NCBI GenBank assembly: GCA_003554505.1
Contig: PWGS01000115.1
Span: 1 to 7,391, forward strand
DNA: 7,391 nt
DNA from: Desulfonatronospira sp.
GTDB taxonomy: Bacteria > Desulfobacterota > Desulfovibrionia > Desulfovibrionales > Desulfonatronovibrionaceae
Direction: 5' to 3'
Shown in pieces: positions 1 through 5,683 of this stretch. The translations under genes and the position numbers were made by a program. The notes under the pieces are model-generated. The model worked only from the letters and a program-made list of their open reading frames with translations. It searched no databases and was not told where the DNA came from. Within the stretch, counting starts at the first letter, position 1. Every line of letters starts with the position of its first letter.

Positions 1-847
1 CCCTGCCTCCAGTCTTGTCCGCAACAGGAGCAGTCTTTTGTTTCTTGAATCCGGCCTTGGACTGTTTTTGATCGGCCACTTCCTGGAACTTGCTGTCGAA
101 CTCCACCACCCGCTTGTCTTTCTTCTCCTTTTTCTTCCTGCGTTTCTTCTTGCCTTCCTTGGAGTCGTCATCCGCTGCAGGTGCTCCGGGTACAGCAGCC
201 TTATCCGGAGCAGGCACAGGGGACTCAGGCTTTGCAGTTTCGGGCCTGACCGGGGTGCTGGGTTCGGCTTCGGGCTCTGGTCTGGAAATGATCTTTACCT
301 TGGGTTCTTCAGGAGGGGCTTTCTTTTTTCTGGCTCCTTTTCTGGGGGGCCGGGCAGGCCTGGCTTCTTGGGCCCCGGCTTCCCGGGAAGCATCTTTCCC
401 GGGTGCCGCCTCTTGCTCCTCCCGGGCAGCCGCTGCCGGCTGCTCTGCTGCATCCTGTTTCCGGGTCTGGTCTTCGGCTTCTGTACCCGGTTCCTGAGCC
501 GGTGGCTCCTGAAGGGGCTCCCCGGAAATCTCAGGTTCAGTATCCGCTGGTTCTCCTGGTGCCGGGGCAGTGTCTTCTGCCTGTACTTCTGCTTCCGCTT
601 CGGGTTCAGGCGCTGGCTTGGGCTTTTTCCTTCTTCTGACAATGGCTCCGCTTTTGGCCCTGCTCTGGGTGACACCCTCGTCGCCTCCGCTTTTGTGGCG
701 TTGCCGCACAAGCTCCACCTGCTCCTCTGTCAGGCCGCTCATATGGCTTTTGACAGGGATGCTCAGCTCTCTTAGAAGCCCGATCAGCTCCTTGTTGGAA
801 ATCCCCAGTTCCTGGGATACATCTCTTACTCTCATTTTAGTGGTCAT
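1..847 (-). CDS. infB: Translation initiation factor IF-2, N-terminal part (cut by left edge)
   Basis: IF-2 is the GTPase that brings initiator fMet-tRNA to the 30S subunit and promotes subunit joining. Only 282 N-terminal codons lie in the window, so the G domain and tRNA-binding domains are off the left edge. Residues 5-50 (MRVRDVSQELGISNKELIGL and onward) are the small helical IF2_N domain. After an IVRRRKKPKP stretch comes a long Pro/Ala/Glu-rich low-complexity linker (about 75-228), then a very basic tract (KKKRRKKKEKKDKR, 233-246) and VVEFDSKFQEV. This layout is typical of long proteobacterial IF-2 proteins. I chose ATG 847 because a GAGAGGGAAGGA ribosome-binding stretch lies just upstream. 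The in-frame ATG at 835 gives a more family-like MRVRDV start but sits too far from that site. The start lies inside the end of ylxR (11-base overlap), which suggests coupled translation. It is the last visible gene of the rimP-nusA-ylxR-infB operon. Identification is confident; the exact start is not. Confidence 0.95.
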   Translation of the reverse strand, partial: MTTKMRVRDVSQELGISNKELIGLLRELSIPVKSHMSGLTEEQVELVRQRHKSGGDEGVTQSRAKSGAIVRRRKKPKPAPEPEAEAEVQAEDTAPAPGEPADTEPEISGEPLQEPPAQEPGTEAEDQTRKQDAAEQPAAAAREEQEAAPGKDASREAGAQEARPARPPRKGARKKKAPPEEPKVKIISRPEPEAEPSTPVRPETAKPESPVPAPDKAAVPGAPAADDDSKEGKKKRRKKKEKKDKRVVEFDSKFQEVADQKQSKAGFKKQKTAPVADKTGGR

Positions 848-1112
848 TGTCCTTCCCTCTCTTGCACTTATGCCTCCAGCCCCTGAATCTGGCTATTCTG
901 CCGGAGCAGCCCGGGCTTTTGCAGGTGTAAAATCCCCGGCCGGGTTTTTTCTTTCCGGGATCCGGCTGAAGCCCCTGTTCCGGACTGGCGGGGCAGACAT
1001 AGCGCTCAAGGTCCGCCTTGGGTTTTCTGGCGCGGCAGACTACACAGGTGCGTATTGGAACATGTTTTGTCCCGGCCATGTCTTTGCCCGACAGGGTGTT
1101 ATTCTTGATCAT
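837..1112 (-). CDS. ylxR: YlxR family protein (DUF448), nusA-infB linker gene
   Basis: This is a small basic protein of 91 residues from the YlxR/DUF448 family, which is almost always encoded between nusA and infB. A nucleic-acid-binding role is proposed for the family, and some members have been linked to RNase P or to transcription, but I cannot assign a function from the sequence. The hallmarks are visible: RTCVVCRARKPK at 21-32, with Cys23 and Cys26, and GRGFYTCKSPGC at 58-69, with Cys64 and Cys69, near the family's GRG-Y-C signature. A further Cys83 lies in the basic tail. ATG 1112 has a GGAG four bases upstream and overlaps the end of nusA by 14 bases. ATG 1079 (MAGTKHVPIRTC) would match the usual family N-terminus better and leave a 19-base gap after nusA, but has only a weak GGGC upstream. 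The end overlaps the infB start. Family assignment is strong; the start is open. Confidence 0.92.
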   Translation of the reverse strand: MIKNNTLSGKDMAGTKHVPIRTCVVCRARKPKADLERYVCPASPEQGLQPDPGKKKPGRGFYTCKSPGCSGRIARFRGWRHKCKRGKDNDH

Positions 1113-2397
1113 TTTGCTCCGGTTTCTGTTCCTGGAGAAGGGGCTCTTCTCCGGTCAAGTTCAATTTCTGGGGCCCCAGGAAATTTATGGCCCCCTTCAG
1201 GCTTTCCAGGTTCTCATCGCTCAAGTCCAGCCTTTCTTTGAGCTCTTCGTCAGTGGACTGAACCAGGCTGTCCAGACTGTCATAACCCTCGCGGTTGAAT
1301 TCGCTGATGGAGATGCCGGCGGCGCTGGCCAGCTGCTCCATTATCTGGTGGTGCTCGTAGACTTCATTGTATCTGGATTCGGTGTATACGTCGATTTTCC
1401 ATCCCAGCAGGCTGGAAGCAAGCTTGACGTTCTGGCCCTTCTGCCCGATGGCCGGGGTGAGCTGATCATCGGGGACAACCACTTCCAGGGATTTTTCATC
1501 CTCGTCCACGGTGATCCTGGTGATCCGGGCCGGGGACAGGGCGTTGGCCGCGTAGGTGGCGATATCCGGGCTCCAGATGACGATATCTATGCGCTCGCCC
1601 TTGAGCTCCTGGACTATGTTGTGGATGCGCGAACCCTTGACTCCCACGCAGGCGCCCACCGGGTCCACGTCCAGGTCCTTGGTCATTACTCCCCCCTTGG
1701 CCCTCTTGCCGGGGTCCCGGACCACGTTCATGATCTTGATGGTGCCGTCGGATATCTCCGGAACCTCACGCTTGAACAGGTTCACGAGGTATTCCGGGTG
1801 GGACCTGGAGACAATAATCTGTGGAGTCCGGCTCTCGCGACGTACGTCGATGATATAGGCCTCCACCCGGTCCCCCCGGTGGAACCTCTCCTTGGGAATC
1901 TGTTCGTCTCTGGGGAGCAGGGCCTCGGTGCGGCCCAGGTTTATAATCCAGCCGGCCCGGTCCCTGCGCTGGATGATGCCGCTTATGATTTCACCCACGC
2001 GGTCCTTGTATTCCTCGTAGATGATCTCCTGTTCGGCATCGCGCATCTTCTGCATGAGGACCTGCTTGGCGGACTGGGCGGCAATGCGCCCCAGGTCCTT
2101 GACATTGAGGGTAAAGCCAAGCTCATCTTCCAGCTGGACGTTGGGGTCGTGTTCTTTGGCATCTTCCAGCAGGATCTCGTTGTTGGGATCTCCTATCTCG
2201 TCCACCACCACCTTGAACTGGTAAACCTCGATTTCCCCGTTGTCTTCGTTGAAGTTGACCTCGATATCCAGGTTGCTTCCGTACTTTTTGTAGACCGAGG
2301 AGCGCACGGCCTCTTCCAGGGTATCCACCAGCATGTCCCTGTCAATGCCCTTGTCCTTGCTGATCTGGTCTATGATTTTTTTTAGTTCCAGGCTCAT
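1099..2397 (-). CDS. nusA: Transcription termination/antitermination factor NusA
   Basis: NusA binds RNA polymerase and nascent RNA, and modulates pausing, termination and antitermination. The 432-residue product has the standard order: an N-terminal polymerase-binding domain (about 1-125, beginning MSLELKKIIDQISKDKGI), an S1 domain (about 130-195, with GWIINLGRTEALLP), KH1 (about 225-280, with DVDPVGACVGVKGSRI and GERIDIVIWSPD) and KH2 (about 295-345, with LTPAIGQKGQNVKLAS and GWKIDVYTE). The last 70 or so residues (MEQLASAAGISISEFNREGY onward) look like a single acidic helix-hairpin-helix repeat, where E. coli NusA (495 residues) has two. An in-frame ATG lies at 2412, but the GGAGG at 2405-2409 stands eight bases before ATG 2397, so 2397 is the real start. 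In KH1, the segment usually reading KVAV after PGKRA is KGGV here. The gene follows rimP by 51 bases and runs into ylxR. Identification is very secure. Confidence 0.98.
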   Translation of the reverse strand: MSLELKKIIDQISKDKGIDRDMLVDTLEEAVRSSVYKKYGSNLDIEVNFNEDNGEIEVYQFKVVVDEIGDPNNEILLEDAKEHDPNVQLEDELGFTLNVKDLGRIAAQSAKQVLMQKMRDAEQEIIYEEYKDRVGEIISGIIQRRDRAGWIINLGRTEALLPRDEQIPKERFHRGDRVEAYIIDVRRESRTPQIIVSRSHPEYLVNLFKREVPEISDGTIKIMNVVRDPGKRAKGGVMTKDLDVDPVGACVGVKGSRIHNIVQELKGERIDIVIWSPDIATYAANALSPARITRITVDEDEKSLEVVVPDDQLTPAIGQKGQNVKLASSLLGWKIDVYTESRYNEVYEHHQIMEQLASAAGISISEFNREGYDSLDSLVQSTDEELKERLDLSDENLESLKGAINFLGPQKLNLTGEEPLLQEQKPEQNDQE

Positions 2398-2448
2398 ACG
2401 GCCTTCCTCCATTATACTAAATATCCAAAAATAACAATCAAATACAGA

Positions 2449-2913
2449 CTATTCCACCAGCCTGGCTCTGTCTATCTCGTCCCATTGAAAACTCCAGGTG
2501 CAGTCCGGAGAAGTCTGGATGCTGATGGTCTCGTTTTCCGCCCCCTGCAGGGTGCCGGTAAAGTTTTTGCGTCCGCCTCTCGGCTCTTTCAGGGTTATCT
2601 TTACTTTCCGCCCTGTATATCCACTCATCTGCTCCGGGCGGAAAAATCTGCGGTTAAGCCCCGGAGAGGACACTTCCAGGTTATAGGAGCCGGGAATCAG
2701 ATCCTCCACATCCAGGGCCACGCTCAGTTGCCTGCTGAGGTCCACGCACTGGTCTATGCTCACTCCATCCGGCGAATCCACGAAGACCCTGAGTACGCCT
2801 CTTTGCTTCCCGGTGCCCGGAACAAAATCCATGCCCCAGGGCTCCAGGCCCATGAGCCTGCAGTTGGTCTGGACCAGTTCTTCAACCTGCTTTTTTATTT
2901 CCTGATAGTCCAT
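2449..2913 (-). CDS. rimP: Ribosome maturation factor RimP
   Basis: RimP assists late assembly of the 30S ribosomal subunit in the cytoplasm. The 154-residue length is normal for the family. Visible signatures are GVLRVFVDSPDGVSIDQCVD (about 39-58), LSRQLSVALDVEDLIPGSY and the hallmark LEVSSPGLNRRF (about 79-90), followed by the C-terminal SH3-like domain (about 95-154, with GRKVKITLKEP and FTGTLQGAENETISIQ). It is the first gene of the operon, upstream of nusA, which is its usual place. ATG 2913 gives the expected N-terminus (MDYQEIKKQVEELV). However, no good Shine-Dalgarno sequence is visible: the nearest purine stretch (CGGGAA) is about 15 bases upstream, behind a run of T. Weak initiation or a different leader arrangement is therefore possible. 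Confidence 0.97.
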   Translation of the reverse strand: MDYQEIKKQVEELVQTNCRLMGLEPWGMDFVPGTGKQRGVLRVFVDSPDGVSIDQCVDLSRQLSVALDVEDLIPGSYNLEVSSPGLNRRFFRPEQMSGYTGRKVKITLKEPRGGRKNFTGTLQGAENETISIQTSPDCTWSFQWDEIDRARLVE

Positions 2914-2965
2914 AGCAAAAAAATCGATTCCCGGGCTCTAATTGTTTGTATCCGACAAAACCATT

Positions 2966-2996
2966 ATCATAATGATCAGTTGAAGCTTCTGGACAA
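2966..2996 (-). promoter_or_regulatory. Weak promoter candidate for the rimP-nusA-ylxR-infB operon
   Basis: On the minus strand a TTGTCC (2991-2996) and a TATGAT (2966-2971) could serve as -35 and -10 elements about 50 bases before rimP. The spacer is 19 bases, longer than the usual 17, so the match is modest. The -10 region lies in an AT-rich partial palindrome (ATCATAATGAT on the plus strand). It is placed here because the tRNA terminator further upstream should isolate rimP from tRNA transcription, so the operon needs its own promoter in this gap. Confidence 0.25.
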
Positions 2997-3019
2997 ATAA
3001 GACCGCTTCTAAATCTTCT

Positions 3020-3062
3020 CTCCTCCTTGGACTAAGGAGGGGCCGGGGGTGGTTGACAACCA
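3020..3062. repeat. GC-rich palindromic intergenic element
   Basis: A perfect 7-bp hairpin, CCTCCTT (3022-3028) / AAGGAGG (3034-3040) with a 5-base GGACT loop, is followed by a G-rich run (GGGGCCGGGGGTGG). After that comes a 13-base odd-centred palindrome, TGGTTGACAACCA (3050-3062). The combination of a CTCC...GGAG hairpin followed by GGGG-C-GGGGGTGGTT resembles small dispersed palindromic units I know from intergenic regions of many bacterial genomes. Only one copy is present in this window, so repetitiveness cannot be shown here. There is no T-run on either side to make it an intrinsic terminator. Confidence 0.4.
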
Positions 3063-3087
3063 GCTCCCTTATTTTAATGCACGAATC

Positions 3088-3114
3088 AAAAAAAAAGTGG
3101 ACCAAGAGGTCCAC
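3088..3114 (-). terminator. Rho-independent terminator after tRNA-Gly
   Basis: Read on the minus strand, this is a perfect 7-bp stem GTGGACC / GGTCCAC with a TCTT loop (3097-3114), followed directly by nine T (3088-3096). It lies about 39 bases beyond the 3' end of the tRNA-Gly gene on the same strand. The structure is a textbook intrinsic terminator and should separate the tRNA transcript from the rimP operon downstream. Confidence 0.85.
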
Positions 3115-3152
3115 CCCAATACAAACGCAAATACGTCGGATTCAGCCTGGAG

Positions 3153-3228
3153 TGGAGCGGGTGACGGGGGTCGAACCCGCGACACCAAGCTTGGGAAGCT
3201 TGTACTCTACCAGCTGAGCTACACCCGC
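3153..3228 (-). tRNA. tRNA-Gly, anticodon CCC
   Basis: This is a complete 76-base tRNA, including an encoded 3' CCA (3153-3155), and reads GGG glycine codons. All arms can be folded: the acceptor is GCGGGTG (3222-3228) with CACCCGC (3157-3163) and discriminator T. The D arm is GCTC-AGCTGGTA-GAGT. The anticodon stem is CAAGC/GCTTG around the loop TTCCCAA (3191-3197), with anticodon CCC at 3193-3195. The T arm is GCGGG-TTCGACC-CCCGT with one G-T pair. The gene stands alone, with a promoter candidate immediately upstream and an intrinsic terminator downstream, so it is probably a single-gene transcript. Confidence 0.97.
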
Positions 3229-3240
3229 TCGAAACACCCT

Positions 3241-3271
3241 GTTACATGGATAATCTTGGCCCAAATGTCAA
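3241..3271 (-). promoter_or_regulatory. Candidate promoter of tRNA-Gly
   Basis: On the minus strand a consensus -35 TTGACA (3266-3271) lies upstream of the tRNA. The -10 is less clear. TGTAAC (3241-3246, spacer 19) is the best-looking choice, and CATGTA (spacer 17) is an alternative. Transcription would start only a few bases before the mature tRNA 5' end at 3228, which is common for tRNA genes. The perfect -35 and the position support it; the poor -10 limits confidence. Confidence 0.45.
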
Positions 3272-3325
3272 GGGGTATGAGCAAATAAGAGTCAATTAAT
3301 TCGTCTTGCCCGGGAATAAGTTTAA

Positions 3326-3365
3326 GGTTAGGCTGGTAACCGACAAAAAACAGGCTGGTGCCTGT
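3326..3365 (-). other. Two adjacent small hairpins in the gpmA leader; the second is terminator-like on the minus strand
   Basis: The first hairpin is GGTTA (3326-3330) / TAACC (3337-3341) with a GGCTGG loop. The second is ACAGGC (3350-3355) / GCCTGT (3360-3365) with a TGGT loop. Both contain the string GGCTGGT. Between them lies a run of six A (3345-3350), so on the minus strand the second hairpin is followed by T residues. It could stop antisense transcription coming out of gpmA before it reaches tRNA-Gly. On the plus strand it ends 12 bases before the gpmA ribosome-binding site. No regulatory role can be shown from sequence alone, and I saw no convincing plus-strand promoter for gpmA in this gap. 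Confidence 0.35.
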
Positions 3366-3387
3366 AACAAAAAAACAAGGAGCAACT

Positions 3388-4134
3388 ATGTATCCCCTGG
3401 TGCTGCTGCGGCATGGAGAAAGCCAGTGGAACCTGCAGAACCGCTTCACCGGATGGACGGACGTGGATCTGACCCCGCAGGGCGTGGAGCAGGCTGAAAA
3501 AGCAGGGGAACTTCTGCAGGAGGAAGGGCTTTCTTTTGATGTGGCCCATACCTCGGTTCTAAAAAGGGCCGTTCGCACCTTGTGGCTGGTGCTGGACCGC
3601 ATGGATCTCATGTGGATCCCGGTGCAGCGTTCCTGGAGGCTTAATGAACGCCATTACGGAGCCCTGCAGGGGCTGGACAAGTCCGAGACCGCGGCCAGAT
3701 ACGGTGATGACCAGGTGCTCAAGTGGCGCAGAAGCTATGATCTGCCTCCGCCGGCCCTGGACCACGACGACCAGCGCCACCCCCGCTTTGATCCGCGCTA
3801 CCGGGGACTGGATCCCAGGGTACTGCCCGCTGCTGAATGCCTCAAGGACACGGTCAGGCGTTTTCTGCCCTACTGGAACGACTACCTGGCTCCGCAGATA
3901 CTTGCCGGCAAAAGGCTCATTGTGGCCGCTCACGGCAACAGCCTGCGGGCCCTGGTCAAATACTTGGATCGTATCTCGGATGAAAAGATATTAAAGCTGA
4001 ACATCCCTACCGGCGTGCCCCTGGTATACCGCCTGAAAGAGGACCTGACCCCCATTGAAAGCAGGTACCTGGGCGATCCCGAGGAAATACAGGCAGCCAT
4101 CGCAGCCACTGCAGGACAGGGCAAGGCCCGGTGA
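3388..4134 (+). CDS. gpmA: 2,3-bisphosphoglycerate-dependent phosphoglycerate mutase
   Basis: This cytoplasmic enzyme interconverts 3-phosphoglycerate and 2-phosphoglycerate in glycolysis and gluconeogenesis through a phosphohistidine intermediate. The 248-residue product matches the family length and aligns by eye with E. coli GpmA along its whole length. The catalytic RHG is at 8-10 ([10 protein letters not shown], phosphorylated His9). NRFTGW follows at 18-23, SVLKRA at 56-61 (Arg60), [11 protein letters not shown] at 85-95 (Glu87, acid/base) and [15 protein letters not shown] at 180-194 (His182). [11 protein letters not shown] (204-214) and a GQGKAR tail complete the match. An upstream in-frame ATG at 3358 exists, but AAGGAG at 3377-3382, five bases before ATG 3388, and the family N-terminus fix the start. 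The next gene, a YihY-family membrane protein, begins 6 bases after the stop, so the two are probably cotranscribed. All key residues are present and the enzyme should be active. Confidence 0.98.
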   Translation: MYPLVLLRHGESQWNLQNRFTGWTDVDLTPQGVEQAEKAGELLQEEGLSFDVAHTSVLKRAVRTLWLVLDRMDLMWIPVQRSWRLNERHYGALQGLDKSETAARYGDDQVLKWRRSYDLPPPALDHDDQRHPRFDPRYRGLDPRVLPAAECLKDTVRRFLPYWNDYLAPQILAGKRLIVAAHGNSLRALVKYLDRISDEKILKLNIPTGVPLVYRLKEDLTPIESRYLGDPEEIQAAIAATAGQGKAR

Positions 4135-4140
4135 TCTTTT

Positions 4141-5463
4141 ATGCTTAAAAAAATCAAGCTCTTTCTGCAATCGGATATCTGGCGCCTGGACATCCAGGAA
4201 CTGCCCCGGGCAAAGGCCTTCATGGTCCACCCCCTGCGGGTTTTTCTGGCGGCCCTGCATGGATTCAGCCGCAACGACTGCTCCATGCGGGCCTCCTCCC
4301 TGACTTATTATACCCTTCTGTCCATCGTGCCGGTGATGGCCCTGGCCTTCGGCATAGCCAAGGGTTTCGGCCTGGATGACATGCTCCAGGCTCAGCTGGA
4401 GCAGTACCTCGGGGCGCACGAGGAGATCTTTGATGAAGTGGTGCAGTTTTCCTACTCCATGCTGGAGGTTACCCGGGGCGGTGTGATTGCCGGTGTGGGT
4501 TTTTTGTTTCTTCTGTGGGCAGTGATCAAGGTACTGGACCACATTGAGCTTTCCTTCAATGCCGTCTGGGGGGTGCAGGAAGGCAGAAGCTGGGTGCGCA
4601 AATTTACCGAATTCCTTTCGGTCATTGTCCTGGGTCCGATCCTGGTCATCCTCTCCGGCAGCCTGACCGTTTTTCTTACCACGGAAATCTACAAGTACCT
4701 GGCTGACGGGTGGCTGGCCCTGGTGGGGGACCTTCTGCAGTGGGGGGTCCAGTTTACTCCATACGTGATCATCTGGCTGCTGTTCACCTTTCTTTTCATG
4801 GCCATGCCCAATACCAGGGGGAATTTCAAGGCCGCCCTCATCGCAGGCATCATTTCCGGGACCATGTTTCAGCTTCTGCAGTGGGGGTACGTAAATTTTC
4901 AGGTGGGAGTGGTCAGGTACAACGCCATTTACGGCAGCTTTGCAGCCCTGCCGCTGTTTCTGGTGTGGCTGCAGCTCAGCTGGATGATCGTGCTTCTGGG
5001 TGCGGAGCTTTCCTATGCTTACCAGAACGTCCGCCGCTTCATCTATTCCGCCGAGGTCGAAGATATAAGTCCCGGCTACAAGGAAAAAGTAAGCCTTTTG
5101 GTAATGCACCTGATCATAAAGAGATTCATTGCTGACAAGGGAGGGGTGAGCAGGGAGGAGGTCGGCGAGGAATTGAAGCTGCCGGTCACCCTGGTGAACC
5201 AGGTTTTGAAGGAGCTTTACCGGGCCGGACTGGCGGTCCGGGTGGAAGTGCCGGGAGGCGAGGCCTTCAAGTACCAGCCCGGAAAGGATGTAAATCGCAT
5301 GAGCATAGCCTTTGTGCTCAAGACACTCAAGGATGCCGGCAGTTCAGATGTGCCTGTGGTGCACAACCTGGCCTGGGACAGGATCAGTTCCGCCCTGGAA
5401 AGCTTTGAAGAAACAATAAAGCACTCGCCGGACAATGTCCTGCTCAAGGATATCGGGTCTTAG
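4141..5463 (+). CDS. YihY/virulence factor BrkB family inner-membrane protein with C-terminal winged-helix-like extension
   Basis: This is a 440-residue polytopic membrane protein of the YihY/BrkB family. Members are often mislabelled ribonuclease BN, a name that belongs to an unrelated enzyme, and their function is unsettled. After a short cytoplasmic N-terminus I see six hydrophobic segments, at about 52-75, 112-131, 157-181, 205-222, 230-250 and 262-292. Family motifs include SLTYYTLLSIVPVMALAF (53-70), ELSFNAVWGV (136-145) and NAIYGSFAALPLFLVWLQLS (261-280). The last 140 or so residues are soluble. Within them, GGVSREEVGEELKLPVTLV and the following LKELYRAGLAVRV (about 334-368) look like a winged-helix fold, and a helical tail ends the protein. 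Many family members stop soon after the last membrane segment. The gene starts 6 bases after gpmA with no strong ribosome-binding site, so translation probably depends on gpmA. A perfect hairpin follows the stop. The family is clear; the role is not. Confidence 0.92.
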   Translation: MLKKIKLFLQSDIWRLDIQELPRAKAFMVHPLRVFLAALHGFSRNDCSMRASSLTYYTLLSIVPVMALAFGIAKGFGLDDMLQAQLEQYLGAHEEIFDEVVQFSYSMLEVTRGGVIAGVGFLFLLWAVIKVLDHIELSFNAVWGVQEGRSWVRKFTEFLSVIVLGPILVILSGSLTVFLTTEIYKYLADGWLALVGDLLQWGVQFTPYVIIWLLFTFLFMAMPNTRGNFKAALIAGIISGTMFQLLQWGYVNFQVGVVRYNAIYGSFAALPLFLVWLQLSWMIVLLGAELSYAYQNVRRFIYSAEVEDISPGYKEKVSLLVMHLIIKRFIADKGGVSREEVGEELKLPVTLVNQVLKELYRAGLAVRVEVPGGEAFKYQPGKDVNRMSIAFVLKTLKDAGSSDVPVVHNLAWDRISSALESFEETIKHSPDNVLLKDIGS

Positions 5464-5468
5464 AAGAC

Positions 5469-5498
5469 GCGCCTGCAAAAAGTCCTTTTTGCAGGCGC
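5469..5498. terminator. Perfect 13-bp hairpin after the gpmA-yihY operon, likely terminator
   Basis: The arms GCGCCTGCAAAAA (5469-5481) and TTTTTGCAGGCGC (5486-5498) pair perfectly around a GTCC loop, starting five bases after the yihY-family stop. The base of the stem is GC-rich, and the A5/T5 blocks are inside the upper stem. No T-run follows on either strand, so it is not a classical terminator. Because it lies between two converging genes and is symmetric, it may work in both directions or protect transcript 3' ends. Confidence 0.6.
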
Positions 5499-5502
5499 AG
5501 AT

Positions 5503-5530
5503 GACAGAGGACAGAAGACGGATGACCACG
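5503..5530. repeat. Four-unit degenerate heptamer repeat (GACNNNN)
   Basis: Four consecutive 7-base units, each beginning GAC, follow the terminator hairpin: GACAGAG, GACAGAA, GACGGAT, GACCACG. The first two differ at one base and the fourth is weakly related. The purine-rich tract has no coding signature and overlaps the start of the next small hairpin. The array is short, so chance cannot be excluded. Confidence 0.4.
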
Positions 5531-5543
5531 CTAAGAGGCGTGG
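5526..5543. other. Small hairpin in the convergent intergenic gap
   Basis: The arms CCACGC (5526-5531) and GCGTGG (5538-5543) form a perfect 6-bp stem with a TAAGAG loop. On the minus strand it lies about 140 bases beyond the potassium channel stop and is not followed by T residues, so its use as a terminator for that gene is only a possibility. The rest of the gap up to 5683 is AT-richer, contains the string TTTTGAC twice, and shows nothing I can name. Confidence 0.35.
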
Positions 5544-5683
5544 CAGGCAGAAAAATCAAAGAGTTGCACCTATTGTTTTAAAGACTGAAACCAGCTTTTT
5601 GACTTTTGCAGTTATCTTTTGACAAGCGCAGGTCCGGGTATCAGCTGTAAAAATGAGTTTGTCTGCGGTGTCTGTTCAGCTGC

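Noticed and set aside
38..775. Plus-strand open frames rich in Phe, Gly and Leu, and a minus-strand open frame of 138 codons rich in Arg and Pro, in the infB region.
   Set aside because: These are other-frame readings of the GC-rich, low-complexity infB linker. The real frame is the minus-strand IF-2 reading, which is open from 847 to the left edge.
1018..2385. A long plus-strand open frame of 455 codons opposite nusA.
   Set aside because: It is the antisense shadow of nusA. The product has no recognisable domain, whereas the minus strand encodes a full NusA.
2411..2416. A perfect TATAAT on the minus strand just before nusA, suggesting an internal promoter.
   Set aside because: Transcripts would begin within or after the nusA GGAGG ribosome-binding site and so lose it. 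No -35 at a good distance is visible; TTGTTA is only 15 bases away and TTGATT is 19.
2960..2981. A palindromic AT-rich string (ATCATAATGAT region) resembling a Fur box upstream of rimP.
   Set aside because: Only about half of the core positions fit the Fur consensus, and there is no functional reason to expect iron control of this operon.
3053..3058. A plus-strand TTGACA that could be a -35 element.
   Set aside because: No -10-like hexamer lies 16-18 bases downstream, and no plus-strand gene begins before gpmA more than 300 bases away. It is part of a palindrome.
3049..3288. A 79-codon plus-strand open frame across the tRNA region.
   Set aside because: It runs antisense through the tRNA-Gly gene and its terminator and has no protein-like features.
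3991..5109. A minus-strand open frame of 372 codons opposite the end of gpmA and the YihY-family gene.
   Set aside because: It is rich in His, Gln and Pro, has no domain, and lies antisense to two well-supported genes.
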